From positions 1,200,624 to 1,264,623 of the forward strand of contig NZ_JAENHL010000008.1 in assembly GCF_016595235.1 (NCBI RefSeq): a stretch of 64,000 nt of DNA, in the 5' to 3' direction. Positions 45,310 to 56,280 of this stretch are shown here, one piece after another (within the stretch, counting starts at the first letter, position 1; the number at the start of each line of letters is the position of its first letter). The stretch comes from Taklimakanibacter albus. Lineage in GTDB: Bacteria > Pseudomonadota > Alphaproteobacteria > Rhizobiales > Aestuariivirgaceae. Below the pieces are notes generated by a model. That model saw only the letters and a program-made list of their open reading frames with translations, searched no databases and was not told the DNA's origin. Position numbers and translations under genes: made by a program.

Positions 45310-46410
45310 ATGACGTCCATCTCCGATAAAATCGAAGCGGATCTGGCTTTGCTCGAGAGCGAGGAGCGCCTCCGGTTCGCTGTCGAAGCCGGCAAGATGG
45401 CGATCTGGGAGATCGACCTGGAAACTGGCGCGGTGACGATTACGCCAGAATTGAACGAGATGTTCGGCTTTCCCCGAGACTACAAGCCGTCGCTTGCCGA
45501 GCTACGGTCTCGATACGCGCCTGGTGAGCTTGAAAAGGTCGCACGCCTTGGCGCCAGCTGGGAAGTTGTCAGGGAACTCATTTCCAAAGGGCAGTTGACC
45601 CCCCGTCCTCTCGGCGACGCAGGAAGAGAAGAGGATCGAACCCAGGTCACGGCCGATCTTTCGATCATTGTGCCGCCGAACATCACCAAGCATCTCCTGT
45701 ATCGTGCCCAATATGTCTATTCCCACAAGGGACGGCCTAAAATCACAGGCTTCCTGGTCGACATCACTGAAAAACGCCGGATTGAAGATCAATTGGGAAT
45801 TGTGGCGCGCGAGCTGCGCCATCGGGTGAGGAACTCGTTTACCGTGGTTCAGGCGCTCGCCCGGCAGATATTCAGCCAAGGAACGGACCAGAAAGCGGCA
45901 TTGCAGAGCTATCTTGGACGTTTGCAGGCTCTTTCACTCGCCAATGAAATTGTTCTCGATACCGAGGCAGGCGCCGCGGATATCAGGGACATCGCCGAAC
46001 GCATCACCGCGCCCTATCGTGAAGTTCGACCAGATTCCATCGTTTTAAGCGGCCCATCAATCGAGATCGGAGGGCCAGTCGTCACGGGTTTCAGCATGGT
46101 GCTCCACGAACTATGCACCAATGCCCTCAAATATGGCGCGTTATCACGTCCGGAGGGGCAAGTTCTCCTGAGCTGGACCAAAAGCGACGATGGCCGGATG
46201 ATACTCGACTGGCGTGAGCAGGGCGGACCAGAGGTGGTAAAACCGGAACGAGAAGGGTTTGGCACCAGGCTTCTGACCCGGATGGTCTCGGACACGCTGT
46301 CTGGAACGATCGACTTGCAGTACCGACCGGCGGGGCTGAACTGTCGAATTTACACTGGTATTCTGGGTGCTCACTCCCCGTCAGGCGCACAGTCATCCAG
46401 CAAAAATTGA
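45310..46410 (+). CDS. HWE-family histidine kinase
   Basis: A 366-residue soluble kinase. A PAS-like sensor covers about 15-160 (FAVEAGKMAIWEIDLETG). The phosphoacceptor His is in ELRHRVRNSFTVVQAL, followed by HELCTNALKYGAL of the N-box and WREQGGP, which together with the missing F-box define the HWE group typical of Alphaproteobacteria. PAS domains of this kind often sense light or redox, but no flavin Cys motif (NCRFLQ) is visible. No partner response regulator is adjacent. Confidence 0.87.
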   Translation: MTSISDKIEADLALLESEERLRFAVEAGKMAIWEIDLETGAVTITPELNEMFGFPRDYKPSLAELRSRYAPGELEKVARLGASWEVVRELISKGQLTPRPLGDAGREEDRTQVTADLSIIVPPNITKHLLYRAQYVYSHKGRPKITGFLVDITEKRRIEDQLGIVARELRHRVRNSFTVVQALARQIFSQGTDQKAALQSYLGRLQALSLANEIVLDTEAGAADIRDIAERITAPYREVRPDSIVLSGPSIEIGGPVVTGFSMVLHELCTNALKYGALSRPEGQVLLSWTKSDDGRMILDWREQGGPEVVKPEREGFGTRLLTRMVSDTLSGTIDLQYRPAGLNCRIYTGILGAHSPSGAQSSSKN

Positions 46411-46565
46411 AACGGCTGGATACCGCCAAGCCCTGCCCGCATCCAGGCCCAGGGGGGGTGCCGTCGCAGGACTGCGCCAGACAACGTTTGACCGTTGATT
46501 CAATTTTCCGTGACGTGCTACCTCTTCGCATTCTTTCGACCTGCAACCGGAAGCATGTGATCGCC

Positions 46566-47462
46566 ATGACTTTGCGCCTTTCCCGCCTGCTTGCCCTCCT
46601 GCTCCTCTCCCTCCTCTGGCTTCCCGCCGCCATGGCCCAGGACAGCGCCCCGACGCCGGCACAAGCCGAAATAGACCGGGCCTATGTCGCGGCGGTGAAG
46701 GCGGCGACCAACGGCCCCGCTGACGTCGCTCTGCGCGAGCTCGCGACGATCCGCCTTTCCGATTCCTACAGCTTCATTCCCGTCGCCGAAGCGTCGGCTT
46801 TCATGCGGGCGCTGGGCAACACGACCAATGAAAACTTCCTCGGCCTCATCATTCCGAAGCAGGATCCCTTCTGGTTCGTGACGGTCAATTACACCGACAG
46901 CGGCCACATCGCCGACGAAGACGCCAAGACCTGGAATGCCGACGACCTGCTGCAATCCCTGAAGGACGGCACCGAACTCGACAACAAGACACGCGCCGAG
47001 CGCGGCATCCCGCCCTTCGACGTCGTCGGCTGGGCCGAGAAGCCGGCTTATGACGAAGCAACCCATCGCCTGGTGTGGTCGATCCTGGCACGCGACCGCG
47101 GCACCACCAGCGCCGCGACGATCAACTACAACACCTACGCGCTGGGACGGCAGGGCTATTTCGAGCTCAATCTGGTGACCGGCGAGGACACCATCGCCGA
47201 CGACAAGAAACATGCCGGCGCGCTGCTGGCGGCGCTCGATTACAAGCTTGGCCAGCGTTACACGGATTACAATGCCTCAACCGATCGGCTGGCCGAGTTC
47301 GGCCTCGCGGCGCTGATCGGCGGGGCGGCGGCGAAGAAGCTCGGTCTTTTCGCGGTGATCGGCCTGGCGCTCGCCAAATTCTGGAAAGTGATCCTCATCG
47401 CCGTCGCGGTGGGCGGCGGCGCCATCACCAAACTCTTCCGGCGCAAGCCGCCGCAGGTTTGA
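46566..47462 (+). CDS. DUF2167 membrane protein
   Basis: A 298-residue protein with a signal peptide (LLALLLLSLLWLPAAMAQ), a large periplasmic part and one or two membrane helices near the C-terminus (GLFAVIGLALAKFWKVILIA). Sequences such as LGLIIPKQDPFWFVTVNY and GWAEKPAYDEATHRLVW are typical of DUF2167 proteins. The function is unknown; relatives are found in envelope-stress contexts. The ATG at 46566 is chosen; an in-frame ATG at 46407 overlaps the kinase gene. Confidence 0.75.
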   Translation: MTLRLSRLLALLLLSLLWLPAAMAQDSAPTPAQAEIDRAYVAAVKAATNGPADVALRELATIRLSDSYSFIPVAEASAFMRALGNTTNENFLGLIIPKQDPFWFVTVNYTDSGHIADEDAKTWNADDLLQSLKDGTELDNKTRAERGIPPFDVVGWAEKPAYDEATHRLVWSILARDRGTTSAATINYNTYALGRQGYFELNLVTGEDTIADDKKHAGALLAALDYKLGQRYTDYNASTDRLAEFGLAALIGGAAAKKLGLFAVIGLALAKFWKVILIAVAVGGGAITKLFRRKPPQV

Positions 47463-47468
47463 TGAAAG

Positions 47469-47500
47469 GCGCCGGCACGTTCATCAGAACGCGCCGGCGC
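47469..47500 (+). terminator. GC-rich hairpin after the DUF2167 gene
   Basis: GCGCCGGC-A-CGTTC (47469-47482) pairs with GAACG-C-GCCGGCGC (47487-47500) around ATCA, one mismatch in 14. It lies seven bases after the stop with no strong T-run. Confidence 0.7.
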
Positions 47501-47512
47501 AGTATCTCTTAT

Positions 47513-47561
47513 TTGCGCATCGGATTATCCGAAAACCGCTTCGCACCTTTCGGTCCGATGC
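47513..47561. repeat. REP-like palindrome
   Basis: Outer arms GCATCGGA (47517-47524) and TCCGATGC (47554-47561), inner CCGAAAA and TTTCGG. Same family as 9591-9636. It lies between convergent genes. Confidence 0.8.
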
Positions 47562-47573
47562 TCCAGCTAGAAC

Positions 47574-49010
47574 TCAGCCCTTGCGGGTGACGAGACGCGT
47601 ATCGAAATAGGCGTCGAGCGCTTCCGAGCCGCCTTCGGTGCCGTGGCCCGAATCCTTGATGCCGCCGAAGGGAACCTCCGGCAGAGCCAGGCCCAGATGA
47701 TTGATCGTCGTCATGCCCGCTTCGATCTCGTTGCCGAAACGCGTAGCGGTGGCGCTGTTGCGGGTGAAGGCGAAAGCCGCGAGGCCGAAGGGCAAACGGT
47801 TCGCCTCGGCGATCGCTTCGTCGAGCGTGCCGAAACGATTGATCACCGCGACCGGCCCGAAAGGCTCCTCGTTCATGATGCGCGCCTTCACCGGCACGTC
47901 GGCCAGAACGGTCGGCTCGAAGAACCATCCTTCATTGCCGATGCGGCGGCCGCCGGTGGTCAGACGCGCGCCGTGGTCCACCGCGTCACCGATGAGCGCC
48001 TCGAGGGCGGGAATGCGCCGGTCATTGGCGAGCGGCCCCATGTCGACATCAGCCTTGAGGCCGTCGCCGACGCGGATCGCCTTGGTGCCGGCGGTGAAGC
48101 GGTCGGTGAATTCATCGGCGATGCGCTCCTGAACCAGGAAACGCGTCGGCGAGACGCAGACCTGCCCGGCATTGCGGAACTTGTTGGCCACCATCATGCC
48201 GACCACCGACTCCACGTCGACATCCTCGGCCACGATCACCGGCGCATGGCCGCCGAGCTCCATGGTGGCGCGCTTCATATGCAGGCCCGCCAGAGCGGCA
48301 AGCTGCTTGCCGACCGGCGTCGAGCCGGTGAAGCTGATCTTGCGGATGACCGGATGCGGAATCAGATATTCGGAGATCTCGGCCGGCACGCCGTAAACCA
48401 GATTGACGACACCCGCCGGAATGCCGGCGTCGGCGAAGGCCTTGATGAGGGCGGCGGGTGAGGCCGGCGTCTCTTCCGGCGCCTTGACGATGATCGAGCA
48501 GCCGGCGGCAAGGGCCGCCGACATCTTGCGCACCACCTGATTGATGGGGAAGTTCCAGGGCGTGAAGGCAGCGACCGGGCCCACAGGGAGCTTGAGCGTC
48601 ATCTGGACGACATCGGGCGCGCGCGACGGGATCACCTGTCCATAAGCGCGCGGCGCCTCGCCGGCGAACCAGTCGATAATATCGGCGGCGGCGAGCGTCT
48701 CCATGCGCGACTGGGCGAGCGGCTTGCCCTGCTCCAGCGTCATCATCACCGCGATCTCTTCCGCCCGGGCGCGCAGATTGTCGGCGGCGCGGCGCATGAG
48801 CTTGGCGCGGTCATAGGCCGACATCTTGCGCCAGACTTCGAAGCCCTTCGCCGCGGCGGCAAGCGCCGCATCGAGATCGCTCTTGTCGGCCCAGGCGACG
48901 GCGCCGATCGATTGGCCGGTGGCGGGATTGAGGACGGGAATGGTGCGGCCGCCAGTGGCCGGGCGCCAGGCGCCATCGATGAAGAGCTGCGTGTCGGAGT
49001 AATTCGTCAT
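47574..49010 (-). CDS. NAD(P)-dependent aldehyde dehydrogenase (succinate-semialdehyde type)
   Basis: A 478-residue ALDH. The catalytic Glu is in TMELGGHAP and Cys in [11 protein letters not shown]; the cofactor loop [11 protein letters not shown] and TPWNFPINQ are clear. It is closest in pattern to the GabD/succinate-semialdehyde group. The ATG at 49010 follows the hydratase-dehydrogenase stop by one base. As last gene of the catabolic unit it probably oxidises an aldehyde or semialdehyde product to the acid. The precise aldehyde is unknown. Confidence 0.88.
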   Translation of the reverse strand: MTNYSDTQLFIDGAWRPATGGRTIPVLNPATGQSIGAVAWADKSDLDAALAAAAKGFEVWRKMSAYDRAKLMRRAADNLRARAEEIAVMMTLEQGKPLAQSRMETLAAADIIDWFAGEAPRAYGQVIPSRAPDVVQMTLKLPVGPVAAFTPWNFPINQVVRKMSAALAAGCSIIVKAPEETPASPAALIKAFADAGIPAGVVNLVYGVPAEISEYLIPHPVIRKISFTGSTPVGKQLAALAGLHMKRATMELGGHAPVIVAEDVDVESVVGMMVANKFRNAGQVCVSPTRFLVQERIADEFTDRFTAGTKAIRVGDGLKADVDMGPLANDRRIPALEALIGDAVDHGARLTTGGRRIGNEGWFFEPTVLADVPVKARIMNEEPFGPVAVINRFGTLDEAIAEANRLPFGLAAFAFTRNSATATRFGNEIEAGMTTINHLGLALPEVPFGGIKDSGHGTEGGSEALDAYFDTRLVTRKG

Positions 49011-49011
49011 T

Positions 49012-50973
49012 TCAATTCCCGTCTTGAGTTCGGTTGGCCGCGCGGGACGCCTGGAACATCGGTCCGCCGCGCCTGCGGGGGAAGCCGTAGCCGTGCACCT
49101 CGACAAGATCAATGTCCGTAGGGATGGCTGCTATGCCTTCAGCGAGGATCGCCTGGCCCTCGGCTGCCATGGCGGCGAGAAGCCGTTCGACAATTGCCTC
49201 CGGGGCAAGCGTCTGCGGCGGCGCCTGCATCGGCGCGAGAATGCGGGCGGCTTCCGCCGAAGGCTGCGGCGTACGGTCGCCCGGGGCATAATCATACCAG
49301 CCGCCGCCGGTCTTCTGTCCCTTGCGCCCGGCACGCACCAGGAGATCGCCCGGCGTTTCGGGCACGGTCTCGCCCCTGGACCGCGCCGCCTCCCGATACA
49401 GGAAGGAGATATCGAGGCCCGCCATATCCTGCATCTCGAAGGGCCCCATGGCGAAGCCGAAGCCGCGCATCGCCGCATCGATAGCGGCGGCGGAAACGCC
49501 GTCACGCAGCAGGACCTCCGCTTCGGTCCGATACCGGCGCAGAATGCGGTTGCCGATGAAGCCGTCGCAAATGCCGGAACGCACCGGGATCTTGGCCAGC
49601 CTACGGGCGAGATCGAACGCCGTCGCCAGCACCTCCGGCCGTGTCGCCGGCGTCGGAACGATCTCGAGGAGCTTCATGACCTGCGCCGGACTGAAGAAAT
49701 GCAGGCCGATGAAACGTCCGGGCTCGGGGAGGCCTGCGGCGATCAGGCGCGGATCGATATAGGAGGTATTGGTCGCGAGCACGGCATCACGGCGGCAAAT
49801 GCGGCCGAGCTCGGCGAAGACCGCGCGCTTGACGCTGAGATCCTCGAAGACCGCTTCGATCACCAGATCACATTCGGCAAGTGCCGCGTAGCCGACGGCG
49901 CCGGTGACAGCGCCGATGCGCCTTTCAGCCTCCGCCTCGGAGAGGCCGCCCTTCTTGCGAGCAGCCTGGAATACCGCCGCCAGCGCGGCCATGCCCCGCG
50001 CCAGGCTCGTCTCGTCGCGCTCGACAAGGACAACGGGGAGATTCGCATTCCGCAAGGCGGCGGCAATGCCGACGCCCATGGTGCCGCCACCGACCACGCC
50101 GACGCGGCCGATGGCGAAAGGCGTGATGCCGCGCATATCCGCCGGCCGCAACGCCGCACGTTCGGCGAAGAAAAGATAACGCAGCGCCGCGGCTTCCGGG
50201 CTGGCGCGGAGTTTGAGGAAAACCGCGCGTTCATTGGCCATGCCGGACGCGAAACCATGTTCGAGACCAAAGCGCAGTGCGGCAAGCGCGAGAGGCGGGG
50301 CGGCCGCGCCTCTTGCTGCACGGCGGATGCGGGCCTCGGCCTCTTGCAACCGTGCGGGATCGACTGCCGCGACCGGGCGGCGCGAGACAGGCTCGGGCAA
50401 AGGCCGCTCGAGCGCCTCGAGGACAAAAGCCTCGGCGGCATCGACCAGCGGCTCATCGACCAAACGATCGACAAGACCGAGCTCGACCGCATGCGCCGCA
50501 TCGAGCGTCAGATTCTCCGCGACGACCCCAATGGCATGGTCGATACCGATGAGGCGCGGCAGACGCTGGGTACCGCCGGCGCCGGGAATGATGCCGAGCG
50601 TGGTCTCCGGAAGGGCGAAGCGCGCATCGGCGGTGGCGATACGAAAGCAGCAGCCGAGCGTGATCTCGAGCCCGCCACCAAGTGCCACACCGCGAATGGC
50701 CCCGACCCAGGGCTTTGCCGCGGCTTCGATGCGGGCGATCAGCTCCGGCAGGCCCGGCGGTTCGACCGGGCGGTCGAATTCGGTGATGTCGGCGCCGCCG
50801 ACAAACAATTTGCCGGCACCGGTGAGGACCACGGCGCGAACGGACGGGTCCTCGTCGAGCTCGCCGGCCAACGCCCACAATTTCTCGCGCACCGCGCGGC
50901 CCAGCGCGTTGACCGGCGGATTGTCGATGGTGACGACGGCAATGCCGTTCCGCCTTTCGAGCTTCACTGTCAT
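49012..50973 (-). CDS. Enoyl-CoA hydratase/3-hydroxyacyl-CoA dehydrogenase fusion (FadJ-like)
   Basis: A 653-residue bifunctional beta-oxidation enzyme. Residues 1-190 are a crotonase domain with oxyanion-hole residues in [11 protein letters not shown] and [10 protein letters not shown]. The NAD-binding motif [11 protein letters not shown] begins near 294, and the 3-hydroxyacyl-CoA dehydrogenase C-terminal domains end with [15 protein letters not shown]. It hydrates an enoyl-CoA and oxidises the product to the 3-oxoacyl-CoA. It follows the thiolase by eight bases, so both are co-transcribed. Confidence 0.92.
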   Translation of the reverse strand: MTVKLERRNGIAVVTIDNPPVNALGRAVREKLWALAGELDEDPSVRAVVLTGAGKLFVGGADITEFDRPVEPPGLPELIARIEAAAKPWVGAIRGVALGGGLEITLGCCFRIATADARFALPETTLGIIPGAGGTQRLPRLIGIDHAIGVVAENLTLDAAHAVELGLVDRLVDEPLVDAAEAFVLEALERPLPEPVSRRPVAAVDPARLQEAEARIRRAARGAAAPPLALAALRFGLEHGFASGMANERAVFLKLRASPEAAALRYLFFAERAALRPADMRGITPFAIGRVGVVGGGTMGVGIAAALRNANLPVVLVERDETSLARGMAALAAVFQAARKKGGLSEAEAERRIGAVTGAVGYAALAECDLVIEAVFEDLSVKRAVFAELGRICRRDAVLATNTSYIDPRLIAAGLPEPGRFIGLHFFSPAQVMKLLEIVPTPATRPEVLATAFDLARRLAKIPVRSGICDGFIGNRILRRYRTEAEVLLRDGVSAAAIDAAMRGFGFAMGPFEMQDMAGLDISFLYREAARSRGETVPETPGDLLVRAGRKGQKTGGGWYDYAPGDRTPQPSAEAARILAPMQAPPQTLAPEAIVERLLAAMAAEGQAILAEGIAAIPTDIDLVEVHGYGFPRRRGGPMFQASRAANRTQDGN

Positions 50974-50981
50974 GTCGATTA

Positions 50982-52187
50982 TCAGACCCGTTCAAGAATG
51001 AGGGCGATGCCCTGGCCGACGCCGATGCACATGGTGCACAGCGCATAATGGCCGCCGCGGCGATGCAGCTCGTTCACGGCAGTCAGGGCCAGACGGGCGC
51101 CACTGGCGCCGAGCGGATGGCCGATGGCGATGGCACCGCCATTGGCGTTCACATGCGGCGCGTCATCCGGCAGACCGAGGCCGCGCAAAACCGCGAGCGC
51201 TTGCGCCGCGAAGGCCTCGTTGAGCTCGATGACATCCATCTGGTCGAGCGTGAGGCCGGTCCGCTGCAACAGCTTGCGGATCGCCGGCACCGGGCCATAC
51301 CCCATGATGCGCGGCTCGAGACCGGCGACCGCCATGCCGACGACACGGGCGCGCGGGGTGAGTCCGAGCGATTTCGCCATGGCGCCTGAGGCCAACAGAA
51401 GTGCCGCGGCGCCGTCATTGACGCCGGATGCATTGCCCGCGGTGACGGTGAGATCCGGTGCGTTGATGCCTTTCAGCTTGGTGAGCTGGTCCAGGCGGGT
51501 GTCCGGTCGCGGATGCTCGTCGGTGGTGATGACAATGGGCTCGCCCTTCTTCTGCGGCAAGGTGACCGGCGCGATCTCGGCATCGAAACGCCGCTCGGCC
51601 TGGGCCGCTGCCCAGCGCTGCTGGCTGCGCAATGCGAAAGCATCCTGATCGGCGCGGGCGATGCCGAAATCCGCCGCGACATTGTCCGCGGTCTCCGGCA
51701 TGGAGTCGACGCCGTAAAGCGCCTTCATGCGGGGATTGACGAAACGCCAGCCGATGGTGGTGTCATGAATGGACGCGGCGCGTGAAAAGGCCGTTTCCGC
51801 CTTTCCCATCACGAAGGGCGCGCGGGTCATGCTCTCGACGCCGCCGGCGATCATCAGGTCACATTCGCCCGCGCGGATCGCCCGCGCGGCGGTTCCCACC
51901 GCATCGAGGCCCGAGCCGCAGAGGCGGTTGAGGGTGACACCCGGAACGGTTGCCGGCAGTCCGGCCAGAAGGGCGGCCATACGCGCGACATTGCGATTGT
52001 CCTCGCCCGCCTGGTTGGCGCAGCCGAGGATGACATCGTCGAGCTTCGTCCAGTCAAGACCGGCATGACGCTCCTTGAGGGCCGCCAAGGGAAGTGCGGC
52101 CAGATCATCCGCCCTGACCGAAGCAAGGGCGCCGCCATAACGGCCGAAGGGCGTGCGCAGGCCATCGATGACAAAGGCTTCATTCAT
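50982..52187 (-). CDS. pcaF: 3-oxoadipyl-CoA thiolase-type acetyl-CoA acyltransferase
   Basis: A 401-residue thiolase. The nucleophile is Cys90 ([12 protein letters not shown]), with the catalytic His in [11 protein letters not shown] and the second Cys in [12 protein letters not shown]. The long [13 protein letters not shown] and [14 protein letters not shown] stretches match PcaF/PaaJ, which split 3-oxoadipyl-CoA into succinyl-CoA and acetyl-CoA, more than generic FadA. The start at 52187 overlaps the CoA-transferase gene by eight bases. This gives the best clue that the pathway passes through a dicarboxylic C6 acyl-CoA. Confidence 0.88.
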   Translation of the reverse strand: MNEAFVIDGLRTPFGRYGGALASVRADDLAALPLAALKERHAGLDWTKLDDVILGCANQAGEDNRNVARMAALLAGLPATVPGVTLNRLCGSGLDAVGTAARAIRAGECDLMIAGGVESMTRAPFVMGKAETAFSRAASIHDTTIGWRFVNPRMKALYGVDSMPETADNVAADFGIARADQDAFALRSQQRWAAAQAERRFDAEIAPVTLPQKKGEPIVITTDEHPRPDTRLDQLTKLKGINAPDLTVTAGNASGVNDGAAALLLASGAMAKSLGLTPRARVVGMAVAGLEPRIMGYGPVPAIRKLLQRTGLTLDQMDVIELNEAFAAQALAVLRGLGLPDDAPHVNANGGAIAIGHPLGASGARLALTAVNELHRRGGHYALCTMCIGVGQGIALILERV

Positions 52188-53445
52188 GCGGCACACTCCT
52201 CACCAGCTCATGCCGCGGCGCCGGCGACATGCTGTCGCGACAGGCGATGACGCCCGACGCAGCGAGTTTGTCGATCGCGGGGTCGTCCAATCCGAGGACA
52301 TCCCGCAAGATAATGCGCGTATCCTCGCCGAGCATCGGTGGCGCCTTGGCCTGATGTGTACTTTGCGCGGCGAGGCCGTGGGCCGGGCGGATGAGGGCAA
52401 TGGTACCAAGCTCGGGATGCTCGAGCTTCTGGATCACGCCGCGCTCGATGACCGTCGAGCTCTGCAGCGCCTCGGCCACCGTCTTGACCCGGCCCGCCGG
52501 GACGCTGGCCTTGTGGCAGGCATCGAGCCAATATTCGCAGGAGCGTTGCCGCATTATATCCGCAAGCAGCGGCAGAAGCGCCTCGCGGTTCAGGGCGCGC
52601 TGGTGCGAGGACGTGAAACGCGGATCGCGCGCAAGGTCCGGGCGGTCGATCACCTGCTCGCAGAAGTCGATGAACATGCGGTCATTGCCGACCGCGAGAG
52701 CGAAAACACCGTCGTCGGTGTCGAAGACCTGATAGGGCACGACGGTCGGATGCGCGTTGCCGTAGCGCACCGGCTCCACCCCGGCATTGAGATAACCGGT
52801 GCCGATATTGATCAGCATGTTGAGCGTCGAGTCAAGCAGGGCGACGTCGATATACTGGCCGCGGCCGGTGTCGCGCCGCTGATAGAGCGCCGCCAGGATG
52901 GATTGGGTGGCGATCATGCCCGCCACGACGTCGGTGAAGGCGACGCCCAGACGGTTCGGCGGTCCGTCGACCTGACCGGTGATCGACATGAGACCGCTTT
53001 CGGCCTGCATGATGAAGTCGTAACCCGGACGGTCGCGCTCCGGGCCCGTCTGTCCATAGCCCGAGATCGAGCAATAGATGACACCGGGATTGAGCTTGCG
53101 GACCTGCTCATAGCCGATGCCGAGACGCTCGCTGGTGCCGGCGCGGAAATTCTCCACCACGATATCGGCTTTGGCCGCGAGATCGAGCACGATCTGGCGG
53201 CCTTCCGGCGCCTTCAGGTCAAGGGCGATGCTGTGCTTGCCGCGATTGGCGCAGAGATAATAGGTGCTGACGCCCTTGTAATTGGGCACCGACCAGGCGC
53301 GCGTATCGTCGCCGCCCTTGATGTTCTCGATCTTCCAGACATCGGCGCCGAGATCGGCAAGGCTCATGGTCGCCCATGGGCCGGCCAACACGCGCGTCAG
53401 ATCGAGCACGCGGAGGCCGGCAAGAGGCAAGCTAGTTTCAGTCAT
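52180..53445 (-). CDS. Class III (CaiB/BaiF) CoA-transferase
   Basis: A 421-residue class III CoA-transferase. The N-terminal [32 protein letters not shown] and [18 protein letters not shown] patterns are characteristic. Such enzymes move CoA from one acyl-CoA to a free acid without ATP, here presumably to activate the imported substrate for beta-oxidation. It overlaps the thiolase start by eight bases and lies 20 bases after the ABC ATPase gene. The acid it activates cannot be named from sequence. Confidence 0.88.
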   Translation of the reverse strand: MTETSLPLAGLRVLDLTRVLAGPWATMSLADLGADVWKIENIKGGDDTRAWSVPNYKGVSTYYLCANRGKHSIALDLKAPEGRQIVLDLAAKADIVVENFRAGTSERLGIGYEQVRKLNPGVIYCSISGYGQTGPERDRPGYDFIMQAESGLMSITGQVDGPPNRLGVAFTDVVAGMIATQSILAALYQRRDTGRGQYIDVALLDSTLNMLINIGTGYLNAGVEPVRYGNAHPTVVPYQVFDTDDGVFALAVGNDRMFIDFCEQVIDRPDLARDPRFTSSHQRALNREALLPLLADIMRQRSCEYWLDACHKASVPAGRVKTVAEALQSSTVIERGVIQKLEHPELGTIALIRPAHGLAAQSTHQAKAPPMLGEDTRIILRDVLGLDDPAIDKLAASGVIACRDSMSPAPRHELVRSVPHE

Positions 53446-53465
53446 TCAATTCTCCCAGCCTCAAA

Positions 53466-54476
53466 TCAGCCATTGGCCGACAGGCTCGTGTCGAGGGCGT
53501 TCGGAAAGTGGCAGGCGACCAGATGGCCGTCCTGGCGATCGGTGAGAACGGGCTCCACTTGCGCGCAAAGGGGCTGCGCGATGGGGCAGCGGGTGCGGAA
53601 ACGGCAGCCGGAGGGCGGATTGATCGGGCTCGGCAGGTCGCCCTTGAGCACGATGCGCGAACGCTTCCTTTCGCGTTCCGGGTCGGCCAGCGGAACCGCC
53701 GACATCAGCGCCTGCGTATAGGGATGCATCGGGGCGGAATAGAGCTGCCGCTTGGCGGCGATCTCGACGATCTTGCCGAGATACATCACCGCGACGCGGT
53801 CGGAGATATGCTGGACGACCGACAGATCATGCGCGATGAACACATAAGCGGTGCCGAAATCGCGCTGGATGTCCTTGAGGAGATTGAGCACGCCCGCCTG
53901 GACCGACACGTCGAGAGCCGACACCGGCTCATCCAGCACCAGAAGCTCGGGCTTGAGCGCCAGAGCACGCGCGATGACCACGCGCTGGCGCTGGCCGCCG
54001 GAAAGCTCATGCGGATAACGCTGGCCATGCTCGGGGTTCAAGCGCACCAGCTCCAGCATCTCGGCGACGCGCGCCTTGCGCTCAGGCCCTGACAGATCGC
54101 TGATCCGCAAAGGCTCGGCGATATTGTCGGCCACGCGCATGCGCGGATGGAGCGATGCGTAAGGATCCTGGAAGACGAGCTGGATCTTGCGGCGCAGCCG
54201 GCGCATCTCAGGCGCGCTGACCTCATTGATATTGAGCCCGCGGAAAAGCGTTTCACCGCCGCTCGGCTCGATGAGCCTGAGGATGCAGCGGCCGAGCGTG
54301 GACTTGCCGCAGCCCGATTCACCGACGAGGCCCAAAGTCTCGCCCGCTTTCACATCGAAGGAGACGCCGGCGACCGCCGTCACCTCGGCGATCCGGCGCG
54401 CCACCAGCAAGCCGCCGGTGATGGCGAAACGTTTGGTCAGGTCCCTGACCGACAGAAGGGGCTCCTGCGCAGTCAT
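53466..54476 (-). CDS. Peptide/nickel-type ABC ATPase (DppF-like)
   Basis: A 336-residue ATPase with Walker [10 protein letters not shown], signature LSGGQRQR and Walker [13 protein letters not shown]. The C-terminal [14 protein letters not shown] is the oligopeptide-transporter (Oligo_HPY) tail that binds a [4Fe-4S] or zinc site. It pairs with the DppD-like ATPase and overlaps it by four bases. The ATG at 54476 ([10 protein letters not shown]) is chosen over 54497 because it gives that overlap. Confidence 0.9.
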   Translation of the reverse strand: MTAQEPLLSVRDLTKRFAITGGLLVARRIAEVTAVAGVSFDVKAGETLGLVGESGCGKSTLGRCILRLIEPSGGETLFRGLNINEVSAPEMRRLRRKIQLVFQDPYASLHPRMRVADNIAEPLRISDLSGPERKARVAEMLELVRLNPEHGQRYPHELSGGQRQRVVIARALALKPELLVLDEPVSALDVSVQAGVLNLLKDIQRDFGTAYVFIAHDLSVVQHISDRVAVMYLGKIVEIAAKRQLYSAPMHPYTQALMSAVPLADPERERKRSRIVLKGDLPSPINPPSGCRFRTRCPIAQPLCAQVEPVLTDRQDGHLVACHFPNALDTSLSANG

Positions 54477-55444
54477 GCCGAACGTCCGAAATGACAAGCG
54501 ACCCCATGATCGCCGAAGGTTTCGAGCACCGGCGCCGTCTCGCTGCAGATGGCCTGGGCCTGCGGGCAGCGCGGATGGAAAGCGCAGCCACCGGGAAGCT
54601 TGCCGAGCGGCGGCGGCGCGCCGTCGATCGAGAACAGCCGCTCCTTCTCTACGAGCATGTTGGGGATCGAGGCGATGAGGCCGCGTGTATAGGGATGGCT
54701 TGGGCGCTTGAAAAGATCATCGACGCCCGCCTCCTCCACCACCTCGCCCGAATAGACGACGGCGACGCGATCGGCATGGCCGGCCAGCACGCCGAGATCA
54801 TGGGTGATCAAAATGAGCCCGAGATTCAGCCGCTTCTGCAGGTCGGCGAGAACATCCATGATCTGCGCCTGGACGGTGACGTCGAGCGCCGTGGTGGGCT
54901 CGTCGGCGATGAGCAGATCGGGATCATTGGCCACCGCCATGGCGATCATCACACGCTGGCGCATGCCGCCCGAGAATTCATGCGGGAACTGCGCGACGCG
55001 GCGGTCAGGCTGAGGAATGGCCACGAGCTCGAGCAAGGCAATGGCGCGGTCCATCGCCTGCTTCTTCGAGACGGCGGGATTATGCAGCAGGATGGTCTCG
55101 GCGATCTGCGCGCCGACCGTCATTACCGGATTCAGCGACGACAGCGGGTCCTGGAAGATCATGGCGATGCGCGAGCCGCGCAGCTGGCGCAGCTCATGGC
55201 GCGGCATGCCGATGAGCTCGCGTCCCTGGAAGCGGGCTGAGCCCCGGACCCTGGCCGTCTTGGCCTGCAATCCCAACGCAGCGAGCACGCCGACCGATTT
55301 GCCGGATCCCGACTCACCGACAATGCCCAGCACCTCGCCATGATCGACATGGAAGCCGATGCCGCGCACCGCCTCGAAATATTCGCCGTCGCGCGCGAAG
55401 GCGACGCGGAGGTCCTGAACGGCGAAGAGCGGTTGCCGGGTCAT
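54473..55444 (-). CDS. Peptide/nickel-type ABC ATPase (DppD-like)
   Basis: A 323-residue ATPase with Walker A GESGSGKS, signature FSGGMRQR and Walker [13 protein letters not shown]; the tail [14 protein letters not shown] is the Oligo_HPY motif. The start at 55444 overlaps the permease stop by ATGA. Together B, C, D and F form a complete importer except for the binding protein. Confidence 0.9.
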   Translation of the reverse strand: MTRQPLFAVQDLRVAFARDGEYFEAVRGIGFHVDHGEVLGIVGESGSGKSVGVLAALGLQAKTARVRGSARFQGRELIGMPRHELRQLRGSRIAMIFQDPLSSLNPVMTVGAQIAETILLHNPAVSKKQAMDRAIALLELVAIPQPDRRVAQFPHEFSGGMRQRVMIAMAVANDPDLLIADEPTTALDVTVQAQIMDVLADLQKRLNLGLILITHDLGVLAGHADRVAVVYSGEVVEEAGVDDLFKRPSHPYTRGLIASIPNMLVEKERLFSIDGAPPPLGKLPGGCAFHPRCPQAQAICSETAPVLETFGDHGVACHFGRSA

Positions 55445-56277
55445 TTCGACTTCGGATCGAAATAGTCGTGCAACCCGTCCCCGATGAAGTTGAAGCCGAG
55501 CACGATGGTCAGGATGGCGAGGCCGGGGCCCAAGGCCACCCACCAGGAATAGAATTGTGCCGCGCCGTCCGAGATCATCGAGCCCCATTCGGGCGTCGGC
55601 GGCGTCGCGCCAAGGCCGATGAAGCTCAGCGAGGCGGCGAGCAGGATGACCTGGCCCAGATCCATGGTCGCGGAGATGAGCACCGGGGTCCAGCACAGCG
55701 GCAGGATATGTTTGGTGAGAACGCGAGAATCACTGGCCCCCGACGCCACCGCGGCTTCGACATGCTCGCGCTCGCGCACCTCCAGCACCTGGGCCCGCAT
55801 CAGCCGCGCATAAACGGGCCACCAGACAATGACCATCGCCACCGCGGCATTTTCGAGCCCCGGCCCCAGCGAGGCGGCGACGGCCATGGCGAGCAGCATC
55901 GGCGGAAAGGACAAGGTCACATCGACGAGACGCATGATCGCGGCGCCGATTATGCCGCCGATGAAGCCCGAAATAGCGCCAAGCGTGGCGCCGATTGCGA
56001 CGGACAGAGCGACCACGATCACCGCGATGGGCAACGAGTGGAAAGCGCCATAGAGCGTCCGGCTCAGCACGTCGCGGCCGAGCGCGTCGGTTCCAAGCCA
56101 ATGGGCCCAGCTCGGCGCCTGCAGGCGGCGGCCGGCCATTTCCAACGGATCATAGGGGCTCAGCACCGGTGCCAATACCGTAACCACGAGCCAGAACAGG
56201 ATGATGACAGCGCCGATTGTCAGAGGCAGCGTGAGCCAGCTCGGGCGGCGGATCGGCGTGATGGAGAGAGCGGTCAT
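55441..56277 (-). CDS. Peptide/nickel-type ABC permease (DppC-like)
   Basis: A 278-residue permease with about six helices. The DppC-type N-terminal segment LAPVLSPYDPLEM and GTDALGRDVLSRTLYG are characteristic, and the EAA loop reads EAAVASGASDSRVLTKHILP. It is the second permease of the importer, three bases after DppB. Confidence 0.89.
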   Translation of the reverse strand: MTALSITPIRRPSWLTLPLTIGAVIILFWLVVTVLAPVLSPYDPLEMAGRRLQAPSWAHWLGTDALGRDVLSRTLYGAFHSLPIAVIVVALSVAIGATLGAISGFIGGIIGAAIMRLVDVTLSFPPMLLAMAVAASLGPGLENAAVAMVIVWWPVYARLMRAQVLEVREREHVEAAVASGASDSRVLTKHILPLCWTPVLISATMDLGQVILLAASLSFIGLGATPPTPEWGSMISDGAAQFYSWWVALGPGLAILTIVLGFNFIGDGLHDYFDPKSK

Positions 56278-56280
56278 GAC

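Noticed and set aside
47464-47570. A small RNA between the DUF2167 and aldehyde dehydrogenase genes
   Set aside because: The structure is explained by a terminator-like hairpin plus one REP-like unit between convergent genes.
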